DNA of 64,000 bases from Gordonia effusa NBRC 100432 (GTDB taxonomy: Bacteria; Actinomycetota; Actinomycetes; Mycobacteriales; Mycobacteriaceae): NCBI RefSeq assembly GCF_000241305.1, contig NZ_BAEH01000054.1, forward strand, positions 39,666 to 103,665, written 5' to 3'. The position numbers and the translations under genes are program-made. Shown here piece by piece: positions 28,159 through 36,639 of the stretch; the stretch's first letter is position 1, and every line of letters starts with the position of its first letter. The notes under the pieces are model-generated. The model worked only from the letters and a program-made list of their open reading frames with translations, was not told where the DNA came from and did not search any database.

Positions 28159-29190
28159 TTAGACCAAGGAAGCCAACCGCTCGATCTCTGCCGCGCTGCC
28201 CGGCGAAACCAGCATGGTGGTCACGCCAGCCGCCTCCCAGACCTTAATCTGCTCGCGAACGTAGTCGATGTCGCCGACGATGGCCGAATCATCAACCGCC
28301 TGGTCCGGAATGATTTGTGCCGCTTCGTCTTTGCGGTTGCTACGAAAGAGAGTTGTCACTTCGTCGACGACGTCGCTGTAGCCCATCCGGCGATAGACCT
28401 CGGCGTGGAAGTTAGTATCCTCGCTACCCATGCCGCCCATATAGAGGGCCAGGAATGGCTTGATCGCTGCCATCGCCGCCGCACGGTCGTCGGTGATGAC
28501 GATCTGCGCGGTGGCGCAGATTTCGAAGTCTTCCCGGGAGCGTCGGGCGCCGGGCCGGGCAAAGCCCTCATCGAGCCATGCGTTGTAGGTGTCGGCCATA
28601 CGTGGCGTGTAGAACAGTGGCAGCCAGCCGTCGGCGATCTCCGCGGTCAGGGCGACGTTCTTGGGGCCTTCGGCGCCGAGCATGATCGGGATATCGCGCC
28701 GTAGCGGATGCACAATCGGCTTGAGCGGCTTGCCAAGTCCGCTCGCGCCCTCACCGGTATACGGCAACGGGTAGTGCGGGCCGGCACTGGTCACGGGTGC
28801 CTCGCGGGCCCATACCTGACGCATGATGTCGATGTACTCGCGTGTCCGTGCCAGCGGCTTGGGGAACTTCTGTCCGTACCAACCTTCCACGACCTGTGGT
28901 CCGGAAACGCCGAGGCCGACTATATGGCGGCCACCCGAGAGATGGTCAAGTGTTAGCGCCGCCATGGCGCAGGCAGTTGGGGTACGCGCCGACAACTGGA
29001 GCACAGAAGTACCGAGCCGAAGACGAGTTGTCGATGATCCCCACCACGCCAGCGGCGTATAGGCATCCGATCCCCACGCTTCGGCGGTGAAGATCGCGTC
29101 AAACCCGGCGGTTTCGGCAGCGGCGACGAGTTCGGCGTGATCATGCGGCGGCTGCGCGCCCCAATAGCCAAGTTGCAGACCAAGTTTCAT
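28159..29190 (-). CDS. LLM-class F420-dependent oxidoreductase (Rv3520c-like)
   Basis: A 343-residue TIM-barrel flavin/F420 enzyme of the luciferase-like family (AETAGFDAIFTAEAWGSDAYTP-type region; HLSGGRHIVGLGVSGPQV; LGAEGPKNVALTAEIADGWL). From memory Rv3520c is a near-identical-length F420 enzyme of the mycobacterial cholesterol regulon. Its ATG overlaps the stop of the SnoaL-like gene, so the two are coupled, and a KstR-type site stands upstream of that pair. A role in steroid or fatty acid side-chain breakdown is inferred. Confidence 0.85.
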   Translation of the reverse strand: MKLGLQLGYWGAQPPHDHAELVAAAETAGFDAIFTAEAWGSDAYTPLAWWGSSTTRLRLGTSVLQLSARTPTACAMAALTLDHLSGGRHIVGLGVSGPQVVEGWYGQKFPKPLARTREYIDIMRQVWAREAPVTSAGPHYPLPYTGEGASGLGKPLKPIVHPLRRDIPIMLGAEGPKNVALTAEIADGWLPLFYTPRMADTYNAWLDEGFARPGARRSREDFEICATAQIVITDDRAAAMAAIKPFLALYMGGMGSEDTNFHAEVYRRMGYSDVVDEVTTLFRSNRKDEAAQIIPDQAVDDSAIVGDIDYVREQIKVWEAAGVTTMLVSPGSAAEIERLASLV

Positions 29191-29594
29191 GACTCTTGTC
29201 CTACCAGAACCGTGGCGCGTTCCTTGATGGATTCGAACCGCGCACCCATCGCCGCGGCGAGTGCGGTCGCCCCCGATAACGGCCGGACCATGACCATCAG
29301 GTCATCAATCAGCCCGTCGTCATTGAGGTGGATGAAGTCGCATCCGGTGATCTTCTTGCCATCGACCGTTGCCTCGAACATCAGCGCGTGGTCGCGGTCG
29401 CCGTCATGGCCGAACTCGCGGATATAGCGGAAGTCTTCGAAGACCTGGATCACGGTTTCCAGGATCGCCTGGGTAATCGGCTTTCCTGGATACGGCGCGA
29501 ATGCGACGGGACTGGTGAAGACGACGTCGTCGGCGAGCAGCGCGGCGATCGCTTCGATGTTTTCGGCTTCCACGGCTTGACGGAACGGATGCAT
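29187..29594 (-). CDS. SnoaL-like / ketosteroid-isomerase-fold protein
   Basis: The 135-residue protein has the NTF2-like cone fold: an N-terminal helix (FRQAVEAENIEAIAALLADDVVF), then FTSPVAFAPYPGK and long strands (ALMFEATVDGKKITGCDFI, DGLIDDLMVMVRP). Family members bind or isomerise hydrophobic ring compounds. GGGAG six bases before the ATG at 29594 fixes the start. It is translated together with the LLM oxidoreductase. Confidence 0.78.
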   Translation of the reverse strand: MHPFRQAVEAENIEAIAALLADDVVFTSPVAFAPYPGKPITQAILETVIQVFEDFRYIREFGHDGDRDHALMFEATVDGKKITGCDFIHLNDDGLIDDLMVMVRPLSGATALAAAMGARFESIKERATVLVGQES

Positions 29595-29691
29595 GTGGTC
29601 TCCCTCACGTAGTCGGCATATGCACCTTAACACCTATACAACTTTATGACTATAGGTCGTGGAAAACGCCTGTGGCATAGTTGCATCAAAG

Positions 29692-29705
29692 TAGAACAAG
29701 TTCTA
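29692..29705. promoter_or_regulatory. KstR-type operator (TnnAACnnGTTnnA)
   Basis: TAGAACAAGTTCTA is a perfect 14-bp palindromic form of the KstR consensus TnnAACnnGTTnnA. It sits 32 bases before the alpha/beta hydrolase start and 97 before the divergent SnoaL-like start, so one site could control both operons. KstR is the TetR repressor of cholesterol catabolism genes in mycobacteria and rhodococci. Confidence 0.75.
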
Positions 29706-29737
29706 AATCGACCACAAGAGCGTGAGGGGTTGCCCGG

Positions 29738-30607
29738 ATGCAGACATCACTCCCGGATGTCGAGATACCCACAGGCCAGATTGTGACTCTTCCGGGGCGT
29801 GGCACGACCTATGTCACTGACACCCCCGGTCCAACTCCCGATGCGCCCCCGATCGTGCTCCTGCACGGCCTGGCTACTACCGGGCTGCTCAACTGGTTTC
29901 CGAGTATCCCCGCCCTGGCGCAACGTTTTCGGGTCATCACGCTCGATCAACGCTTTCATGGGCAAGGCATTGTCTCGCCGCGGTTTTCGCTGCGCGACTG
30001 TGCCGACGATGCGGTAGCACTCCTCGACGTGCTGGGTGTTGAACAAGCGGTATTTGCCGGATACTCAATGGGTTCGCTTGTTGCTCAACGGGTTTGGCGC
30101 CAACATCCAGACCGGGTTGCCGGCCTGCTGATCTGCGCCGGCACGGATATCTTCCAGTCGAACCTGCGTGAGCGCTTCTTCCACCAGAGCTGGGGGGCGT
30201 CGATGACCGCGTTGCGTTCCTTGGCGATTTCTCGCATTCGTCCAGCGCAAGCCAATCCTGTCGATCCCGCCGCTGACATCCGGCGCTGGGCGCGGGGGGA
30301 ACTCCGATCGACACGCGCCTGGGCTATCGGGCAGGCCGTGGCCGATATCGGCAAACATGATTCGCGGTCGTGGCTCGGGACGATTACTGCCCCCGCTGCA
30401 GTCGTTATTCCATTGCGTGACAAGGCGATTCCTCCGGATCGACAGTTCGCGATGGCCCGTCGGATACCAGGCGCGACCATCCACGAAGTCGACGGCGGAC
30501 ACGCGAGCTGCGTCCTGAACTCACAGGTATTCGTGCCGGCACTCCTCGAGGCGTCCAACACCGTGCTGGCCCGTTGGCAAGAGAACGCGGCGGCGACGTC
30601 GGCATGA
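29738..30607 (+). CDS. Alpha/beta hydrolase
   Basis: The 289-residue enzyme has the oxyanion segment VLLHGLATTG, the nucleophile elbow GYSMGSL (Ser near residue 109) and the catalytic histidine in VDGGHASC near 254; the acidic member is probably in the IPLRDKAIP loop near 230. Esters or C-C bonds in ring-cleavage products are typical substrates. A KstR-type site precedes it and its stop overlaps the ATG of the SDR gene. Confidence 0.85.
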   Translation: MQTSLPDVEIPTGQIVTLPGRGTTYVTDTPGPTPDAPPIVLLHGLATTGLLNWFPSIPALAQRFRVITLDQRFHGQGIVSPRFSLRDCADDAVALLDVLGVEQAVFAGYSMGSLVAQRVWRQHPDRVAGLLICAGTDIFQSNLRERFFHQSWGASMTALRSLAISRIRPAQANPVDPAADIRRWARGELRSTRAWAIGQAVADIGKHDSRSWLGTITAPAAVVIPLRDKAIPPDRQFAMARRIPGATIHEVDGGHASCVLNSQVFVPALLEASNTVLARWQENAAATSA

Positions 30608-31461
30608 ATGGCACCAGAGTCGCGGTGGTCACTGGCGCGAGCCGCGGTGCGGGTAAGGGAATCGCACTGGCTCTCGGCGAGACGGGTGCGACCGTCTACG
30701 TCACCGGACGGAGCACCTCCGAGAGTGAGACATCTCTTCCCGGAACGGTTTCCGACACCGCTGATGAGGTCACTCGCCGCGGCGGCACAGGCATCCCAGT
30801 GGTGGTCGACCATTCCGATGACGATGCCGTGGAAGCTCTATTCGATCAGATCGGCGAGGATCACCGACGGCTCGACATCCTGGTCAATAATGCCATCGCA
30901 CTGCCTGATTCGCTCACCAAGAAGGATCCGTTCTGGGCCAAACCGCTCGGAGAAACCAACCTCTTCGGCGTCGGCATGCGCTCGAGCTACGTCGCCTCCT
31001 ATTTCGCCGCACCACTTCTGGTTGCCAATGGCTCCGGACTGATCGTGAATACATCGTCGTTCGGTGGGACGTGCTACATGCACGGCCCCGCCTATGGTGC
31101 GGGCAAGGCCGCGGTCGACAAGATGGCGCACGACATGGCCGTCGATTTCGCGCCGTTCGATGTCGCCGTCGTGTCACTGTGGATGGGTTTGCTCAAGACT
31201 GAGCGCACGCTGGCCGCCTTTGCCGCACATCCGGAAATGTACGAGGGAATGGCAGCGGCCGCCGAGTCGGTCGAATTCCCCGGCCGAATCATCGCGGCAC
31301 TCGCGGACGATCCTGAACTTATGAAACGTAGTGGTGAGATTCTGATCGGCGCCGAAGTGGCGCTCGACCTCGGCGTCGTCGATTTCGACGGGCGGCAACC
31401 GCCGTCACATCGCCAATTCCTCGGCGACCCAACAACTTTCAGCTCGGCTGTGGTGCGGTAG
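30604..31461 (+). CDS. Short-chain dehydrogenase/reductase
   Basis: A 285-residue NAD(P)-dependent SDR: cofactor loop TGASRGAGKGIAL at residues about 9-21, the NNA segment (ILVNNAIAL) near 95, catalytic serine in NTSSFGG near 150 and the YGAGK motif (Tyr and Lys) near 163-167. An arginine in YVTGRS suggests NADPH. The ATG overlaps the hydrolase stop (ATGA). The 3' end overlaps the convergent WS/DGAT gene by 23 bases. A steroid or lipid alcohol substrate is inferred from context. Confidence 0.88.
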   Translation: MNGTRVAVVTGASRGAGKGIALALGETGATVYVTGRSTSESETSLPGTVSDTADEVTRRGGTGIPVVVDHSDDDAVEALFDQIGEDHRRLDILVNNAIALPDSLTKKDPFWAKPLGETNLFGVGMRSSYVASYFAAPLLVANGSGLIVNTSSFGGTCYMHGPAYGAGKAAVDKMAHDMAVDFAPFDVAVVSLWMGLLKTERTLAAFAAHPEMYEGMAAAAESVEFPGRIIAALADDPELMKRSGEILIGAEVALDLGVVDFDGRQPPSHRQFLGDPTTFSSAVVR

Positions 31462-32854
31462 TCGCCTCGACCAGGCGCGCCAATTCGGCTGGGAAGTGTG
31501 CAACCATCCGCTCGGGATGGCGCACGCTCTCCTTGCAGGCAATGATCCCGACATGCACCACACCGTTGTTGGAGAGCACGGTGATATTGAGCCCCGCACC
31601 GTGAAAGACCGGGCCGAGCGGGTGAAGTCCGGTGATCTGCGCGCCCATGAAGTACAGCGGAACCGGCGGTCCGGGCACATTGGAGATGACCAGGTTGTGG
31701 ACCACCGGATGCTTTTCGGCCAGACGGAGTCCGGCGTATGCGCGCACGGCTAGACCGAAAGTGCGTGGCGCGGCGAATTCGGCCCAATCCTGCAGTGTGT
31801 CCGCGGAGATGGCCTTGTGATGCTCCTTGGCATTGCGATTGGCGTCGGTCATCGCCTGTAGGCGTTCCAACGGATCGGCGATATCAGTCCCGAGGCGAGC
31901 GAATAGCGCCGACACCTTATTCGCGCCGCCTTCGCGCTTCGACTCTTCGCGGACCGACACCGGCACCGAGGCAAGCAGCGGGGCGTCCGGCAACTCACCA
32001 CGATCATTGAGATAGGCGCGCAACGCACCGCCCGCGATGGAGAGGACGATGTCGTTGACGGTCGCACCCGTCGCCGCGCGTACAGCCTTTATGTCGTCAA
32101 GTGACATATCCGCCAACGCTATTGAGCGGTGTCCGGTAATCGTGCCGTTGAACGACGTCCGTGGTGCGGTGAAGGGTGGCGCCATGGCCGTGCCCTTTCG
32201 AGCGCGTCCAATCGTGTCGGCGATCAGCCCCACCGACGGAACAACCATCCGCGGAATCGCGAGTGGCTGTGCCAGCGTGCTGATCACGCCCCGCCCGAAA
32301 AGTTCCAGGCTGCCGGGTTTGCGAGCAGGCCGCTGCGGCGACTCCGGCGCCAACGGTGGCGCATCGGGTTCGAGGCTGCAGAGGTGCGAAATGAGATTGG
32401 ATCCCGAAGCTCCGTCGACCGTCGCATGATGCATCTTGGAGAACACCACCACCTTGGGGTCACCGCTGCCGTCTTGGTACCCCTCGATGACAACCATCTC
32501 CCACAATGGACGACCGCGGTCCATCGGGAGCCCGGCGAGGTGACCGCAGATCTCCATCAATTCATCATGGCCGGCGGGCGCGGGCAATGCCATCCGGTGT
32601 AAATGATGATCGATGTCGAAATGGTCGTCGTGTACCCAGACAGGGTGGGCGAGGTCGAGCGGAACGCGGCGGATCTTTCTAGTGAACTGCGCGACTTTTC
32701 GCACGCGGGCATCCAGGGTCTCGCGAACCGACGCGAATGAGTAACCATCGGGCATTGTTGACGGATCGAGGATCAATACCCCGCATACATGCATCAACTG
32801 CTCGGGGGTCTCGAGGTAGAGAAAACTCGCGTCCAGCCCACTCAATCGGTCCAT
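31439..32854 (-). CDS. Wax ester synthase / diacylglycerol acyltransferase (WS/DGAT)
   Basis: The 471-residue membrane-associated enzyme makes triacylglycerol or wax esters from acyl-CoA. The catalytic HHATVDG (HHxxxDG) box is near residue 141, and NDIVLSIAGGALR, the second conserved family motif, near 265. Start MDRLSGLDASFLYLE is the usual family N terminus. A KstR-type operator lies 23 bases upstream of the ATG, inside the 51-base gap after the marR gene, so storage lipid synthesis may be switched on with steroid catabolism. Confidence 0.93.
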   Translation of the reverse strand: MDRLSGLDASFLYLETPEQLMHVCGVLILDPSTMPDGYSFASVRETLDARVRKVAQFTRKIRRVPLDLAHPVWVHDDHFDIDHHLHRMALPAPAGHDELMEICGHLAGLPMDRGRPLWEMVVIEGYQDGSGDPKVVVFSKMHHATVDGASGSNLISHLCSLEPDAPPLAPESPQRPARKPGSLELFGRGVISTLAQPLAIPRMVVPSVGLIADTIGRARKGTAMAPPFTAPRTSFNGTITGHRSIALADMSLDDIKAVRAATGATVNDIVLSIAGGALRAYLNDRGELPDAPLLASVPVSVREESKREGGANKVSALFARLGTDIADPLERLQAMTDANRNAKEHHKAISADTLQDWAEFAAPRTFGLAVRAYAGLRLAEKHPVVHNLVISNVPGPPVPLYFMGAQITGLHPLGPVFHGAGLNITVLSNNGVVHVGIIACKESVRHPERMVAHFPAELARLVEATTAPQPS

Positions 32855-32877
32855 GAGCAGACAGGATACCGCAAAAC

Positions 32878-32891
32878 TGTAACGTGTTCTA
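32878..32891. promoter_or_regulatory. Second KstR-type operator, upstream of WS/DGAT
   Basis: TGTAACGTGTTCTA matches TnnAACnnGTTnnA at all eight fixed positions. It is 23 bases from the WS/DGAT ATG and 14 bases from the marR stop. Confidence 0.7.
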
Positions 32892-32905
32892 GTTTTGCGT
32901 CTGGG

Positions 32906-33367
32906 CTATTCGGTGTCGTCGTCGACCGCGCGGTCGTAGGCGTCGTTGTAGGCGCGCAACTCTGTCAGCAAGGCCTGTGGCGTTCCCGGGCTTAGGTCTC
33001 CGAAGACACGATTCAGCCGGTCCACCCGCAGCATTCCGTCGTGGTGAAAGGCCTGTTGGCCAGCGGTCGTCGGGCGGATCAGCCGACTTACCTGGCCGGC
33101 CACTTCGAAACGTTCCAGAAAGCCGTGTTTTATCGCGGCATTGACCTGGCGGTTGATGGTGGACTGTTCAAGCTCGAGTTCGACCGACAACTCGCGAAGC
33201 GTACGTGCGCGGCCATCGGACAGGGTCAACAGAATCGCGAATGCCGACCCGTCGAGTTGCGCGCCGACGTACTGACTTGTCTTCCGGCGCGCCAGCCGAC
33301 GGAACTCGGCGACGATATCCGCGTACAGCGGAGACGGCCAGACATCCGCTTCGTCGACCACCGGCAT
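32906..33367 (-). CDS. MarR family transcriptional regulator
   Basis: The 153-residue winged-helix protein has the recognition helix region TLRELSVELELEQSTINRQVNAA near residue 60-80 and a wing with SRLIRPTTAGQQ. It faces away from a DHA2-type exporter, and two palindromes fill the region between; it probably represses the exporter and itself. I chose the ATG at 33367, four bases after AAGGA; a GTG directly before it at 33370 is the alternative. Confidence 0.85.
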   Translation of the reverse strand: MPVVDEADVWPSPLYADIVAEFRRLARRKTSQYVGAQLDGSAFAILLTLSDGRARTLRELSVELELEQSTINRQVNAAIKHGFLERFEVAGQVSRLIRPTTAGQQAFHHDGMLRVDRLNRVFGDLSPGTPQALLTELRAYNDAYDRAVDDDTE

Positions 33368-33417
33368 CACATCCTTCCCTGTCTTCTGACGAACAAACCC
33401 TAATACGGCAACTTGCT

Positions 33418-33445
33418 TATGTAGCGTACATATGTACTATACATA
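33418..33445. promoter_or_regulatory. Two overlapping MarR-type operators
   Basis: TATGTA-gcg-TACATA (33418-33432) and TATGTA-cta-TACATA (33431-33445) are two perfect 6-bp-arm inverted repeats sharing two bases, 13 bases apart centre to centre. The shared centre also reads as the perfect palindrome GTACATATGTAC (33426-33437). They lie between divergent marR and exporter genes, 35 bases before the exporter GTG. Confidence 0.75.
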
Positions 33446-33479
33446 TTCGTTGATTCTCACATCTTTAGGAGGTGCCACG

Positions 33480-34982
33480 GTGAGTGCTGACCTGTCGAAG
33501 ACCGCGCACGCGGACGATGACTCCGACCAATCCACCGCCAAGGCGATCTGGATTGTCGTGACGCTCTGCGTCGGCGGTCTTGTCGCGTCGTTGATGCAAA
33601 CGTTGATCATCCCGATTCAGCCCGAGTTGCCCAGACTGCTGGGCACCAGCAGCTCTAACGCGTCCTGGGTGATCACCGCGACACTGCTCGCCGCAGCGGT
33701 TGCCATGCCGGTAGCCGGTCGTCTCGGTGACATGTTCGGCAAACAGCGCATCCTGCTGATCAGCGCCGGGCTCCTTGTCGTCGGATCGCTGATCTGTGCT
33801 ATCGGTTCAGGTCTGCTGCCGATGATCATCGGTCGCGCAGTGCAGGGCCTGGCAATGGGCTTCGTACCACTCGGCATCAGCCTCATGCGCGAAGTCACGC
33901 CTCCACATATGACCTCAATGGCCGTCGCGGCGATGAGCGCGACCCTGGGTGTCGGCGGTGCCGTTGGCCTGCCGCTGTCGGCTTGGGTTGCGCAGCAATG
34001 GGATTGGCATGCCTTGTTCTGGATGTCCGCGGTGCTCGCAGTGGTGATCACCGCGCTTGTCGCTGTTGTCGTCCCCCGCGTCGACGACGCGGTCGGCGGC
34101 AATTTCGACGCAATCGGCGCGATTTTGCTCGGTGTTGGCCTCGTCGCCGCACTGATCGCGGTCAGCAAAGGCAACGACTGGGGCTGGGGCGAACCGACAA
34201 CGCTGGGCCTGCTGATCGGCGGCCTCGCAGTGTTGGTGATTTTCGGGCTCTACGAACTGCGTCAGACCGATCCGCTGGTAGACCTTCGCACCACCGCGCG
34301 TCCGGCCGTGCTGCTGACCAATATCGCCGCGATTGCTATCGGCTTTGGCATGATGGCGCAGTCAATCGTCATTCCGCAGTTGCTCGAACTACCTACTGCC
34401 ACCGGCTACGGATTGGGTCAGAGCTTGCTCGCGGCGGGCCTGTGGATGGCTCCCGGTGGTCTGATGATGCTGCTATTCGCGCCGGTCTCGGGTGGGATGA
34501 TCAACCGTTTCGGCGCGAAGCCGACCTTGGCGCTCGGCGCTACCGTGCTTGGCGTCGGCTACCTCGCCGCCCTGCTCCTGATGAACGCACCATGGCAGTT
34601 GTTAGTCGCCTCGATCATCGGATGCGCCGGTGTGGGCATTGGTTATGCCGCGATGCCGACGCTAATCATGGACGCGACACCGATCGAAGAAGCCGGTGCC
34701 GCAGTCGGACTCAATGGCTTGATGAGGTCGGTCGGCACCACCACGGCTTCGGCGGTCATGGCGATGGTCCTGACATCGTCGACCATCGATCTGGGTGGCC
34801 ACGCTGTACCGGCGGAATCCACCTTCCATCTGTGCTTCCTGATCGGTGCGATCGCCGCGTTCGTCGGCGCGGCGATCACCCTGTTCATTCCGGTCGCCAA
34901 GCGCAGTCGCACCAAACCAATTGGTTTCAGTTCCGAGGTGACGTCACCACATCTCGATACACCGGCGGCCTCGCAAGCCTAG
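33480..34982 (+). CDS. DHA2-type MFS drug exporter
   Basis: About 14 membrane segments in 500 residues, with the loop GRLGDMFGKQR after helix 2 and the antiporter motif C region GIGYAAMPTL typical of EmrB/QacA proton antiporters. It has no CPD tail, unlike the MFS protein at the start of the window. GTG at 33480 is chosen because AGGAGG lies seven bases upstream; the frame is open upstream to 33432, but that part overlaps the operators. Expression is likely induced when MarR releases the double operator. Confidence 0.9.
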   Translation: MSADLSKTAHADDDSDQSTAKAIWIVVTLCVGGLVASLMQTLIIPIQPELPRLLGTSSSNASWVITATLLAAAVAMPVAGRLGDMFGKQRILLISAGLLVVGSLICAIGSGLLPMIIGRAVQGLAMGFVPLGISLMREVTPPHMTSMAVAAMSATLGVGGAVGLPLSAWVAQQWDWHALFWMSAVLAVVITALVAVVVPRVDDAVGGNFDAIGAILLGVGLVAALIAVSKGNDWGWGEPTTLGLLIGGLAVLVIFGLYELRQTDPLVDLRTTARPAVLLTNIAAIAIGFGMMAQSIVIPQLLELPTATGYGLGQSLLAAGLWMAPGGLMMLLFAPVSGGMINRFGAKPTLALGATVLGVGYLAALLLMNAPWQLLVASIIGCAGVGIGYAAMPTLIMDATPIEEAGAAVGLNGLMRSVGTTTASAVMAMVLTSSTIDLGGHAVPAESTFHLCFLIGAIAAFVGAAITLFIPVAKRSRTKPIGFSSEVTSPHLDTPAASQA

Positions 34983-35050
34983 GCGACGGCACTCGCTGAC
35001 TTGCAGCATCATCAGGCCGAGCCGGGTGTTTCGAGACCGCGCACCTAACT

Positions 35051-35512
35051 TCAGTCGATCTGATGCTCGTTGTCCACCGCGGCGATCACCTTGGCGGACA
35101 ACGAGATCAGCGCGGCGGCTTCCGGTTCGGTCAACTGTTCAGCAAAGATGCGGCGGATCAGCGCGGCATGTTTGGGAGCCGCGCCGTCCAGTGTCGAGCG
35201 CCCCCGCGTGGATAGGGTGACCACGATCCCCCGGGCGTCGTCGGGTGCCTGTGCCCTGGTCAGTAAGCCCCGCTTATCCATCCGGGCGAGTTGGCGTGAC
35301 AGGCGAGCCTTGTGCCAATTCATCGCGCGTGCAAGGTCTTTGGCCCGCATGCTGCCGTCGGATTGGGCAGACAGACTCGCCAAGACTTCGTAATCCGCAC
35401 CGGACAGCCCGTCGCGCTCGAGTCCGAACGCGATCTCCCCCTCGACTTTCATCCGCATCTGCACATACGCCAACCAGGCCTGCATGCTCCGCTCATCGAG
35501 CCATTCGCTCAT
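35051..35512 (-). CDS. MarR family transcriptional regulator
   Basis: The 153-residue protein has the MarR helix-turn-helix (RAKDLARAMNWHKARLSRQLARM) and wing (RAQAPDDARGIVVTLSTRG). Members with the ADYEVLASLS segment sense small phenolic compounds. The target is not obvious: the genes beside it are the exporter (convergent) and a GlxA-type regulator (same strand, upstream). GGTTG and CAACC separated by ten bases at 35536-35555, upstream of its start, may be an autoregulatory site. Confidence 0.82.
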   Translation of the reverse strand: MSEWLDERSMQAWLAYVQMRMKVEGEIAFGLERDGLSGADYEVLASLSAQSDGSMRAKDLARAMNWHKARLSRQLARMDKRGLLTRAQAPDDARGIVVTLSTRGRSTLDGAAPKHAALIRRIFAEQLTEPEAAALISLSAKVIAAVDNEHQID

Positions 35513-35584
35513 AGCTCTACCCTAAGCCCGACGTAGGTTGTCACGGTAACCAACCCCTTCGAGTTACCCGTTCGCGGGTCGACG

Positions 35585-36568
35585 TCAGCTCGCTTCCACA
35601 CTGCCGCGAAACCGGCGTCGATATTCGAGTGGCGCGACACCGACTGCTCGGCGCAGATGTGCGCGAAGGTTAGTGCCGGTCCCCAATCCGACCCGTGCTG
35701 CGATGATGTCGACCGCGAGATCGGTCGACTCCAAGAACGCCAGTGCGGCATTGATACGTTGCGCCGCAAGCCAATCGCCCGGTGACTCACCGGTCTCGGC
35801 CCGGAACCGTCGAGCGAAGGTCCGCTCGCTCATATGTGCTCGCCGAGCCATCTGCGTCACCGTCATCGGCTCAGCGAGATTATCCGAAAGCCATTGGCGC
35901 AGCGGCGTGGTCGACTGCCCAACGTCGTCGGGAACGGGCCGCTCGATGAACTGGGCCTGGCCGCCATCACGCCACGGTGGCACCACCGCGTAACGCGCGA
36001 CCTGGTTGGCGACCCGCGATCCGTGATCGCGCCGAATCATGTGCAGGCACAGATCAATTCCCGCCGACAATCCCGCCGACGACAGCACATCTCCGTCGTC
36101 GACGAAGAGCACCTTCTCGTCAACGGCGACGGCCGGAAACATCGCGGCGAATTCACGCGCCGCCTGCCAGTGCGTGGTAGCTGGCCGCCCGTCGAATACA
36201 CCTGCCGCGGCGAGCGCGAAGGCGCCCGTGCAGATCGACGCGAATCGTGTTTCCGGGGAACGCCTTTCGAGGGCGGTGACGACATCGGCCGGAAGTTCCC
36301 CGTCTCGTCGAACCGTATGATGGCGCGTGCCGGGAACGATTACGGTATCGGCCTCGTCGAGTAGTCGCAGATCGCCGTGCACACCAATGGTGTAGCCATG
36401 TGTCGACGCGACCGGCTGTCCATCTATCGAGCACAGTCGCACGTCATAGAGTGTGCGGCCGTGATCGTCAACGGCCGCACCGAAAGTCATCGGCGGGATC
36501 GTGGCGTCAAAGCCGATGACCGGCGCGAGTAGCAGGACGACGACTCGGTGCGGCTGTGATTCCAACAT
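35585..36568 (-). CDS. GlxA/FtrA-type AraC regulator with DJ-1/PfpI domain
   Basis: Residues 1-185 are a class I glutamine-amidotransferase-like (DJ-1/PfpI) sensor domain with the nucleophile-position cysteine in SICTGAFALAAAG near residue 114. Residues about 205-310 carry the two AraC helix-turn-helices (MTVTQMARRAHMSERTFARR; VDIIAARVGLGTGTNLRAHL). Such proteins activate amine, nitrile or arginine-catabolism genes. It is divergent from an OFA-type MFS gene with a perfect palindrome in between, which is its most likely target. Confidence 0.88.
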   Translation of the reverse strand: MLESQPHRVVVLLLAPVIGFDATIPPMTFGAAVDDHGRTLYDVRLCSIDGQPVASTHGYTIGVHGDLRLLDEADTVIVPGTRHHTVRRDGELPADVVTALERRSPETRFASICTGAFALAAAGVFDGRPATTHWQAAREFAAMFPAVAVDEKVLFVDDGDVLSSAGLSAGIDLCLHMIRRDHGSRVANQVARYAVVPPWRDGGQAQFIERPVPDDVGQSTTPLRQWLSDNLAEPMTVTQMARRAHMSERTFARRFRAETGESPGDWLAAQRINAALAFLESTDLAVDIIAARVGLGTGTNLRAHLRRAVGVAPLEYRRRFRGSVEAS

Positions 36569-36586
36569 GGCAGGATTCTTTCAGAT

Positions 36587-36604
36587 ATTGGCAGTTCTGC
36601 CAAT
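36587..36604. promoter_or_regulatory. Perfect 18-bp inverted repeat between GlxA-type regulator and MFS genes
   Basis: ATTGGCAG and CTGCCAAT pair exactly around TT. It lies 18 bases from the regulator start and 35 from the MFS start, the expected place for a regulator binding site acting on both. Confidence 0.5.
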
Positions 36605-36639
36605 GCCGCTGGGGTCGCGGGCCTGAGATTCTTTACCGC

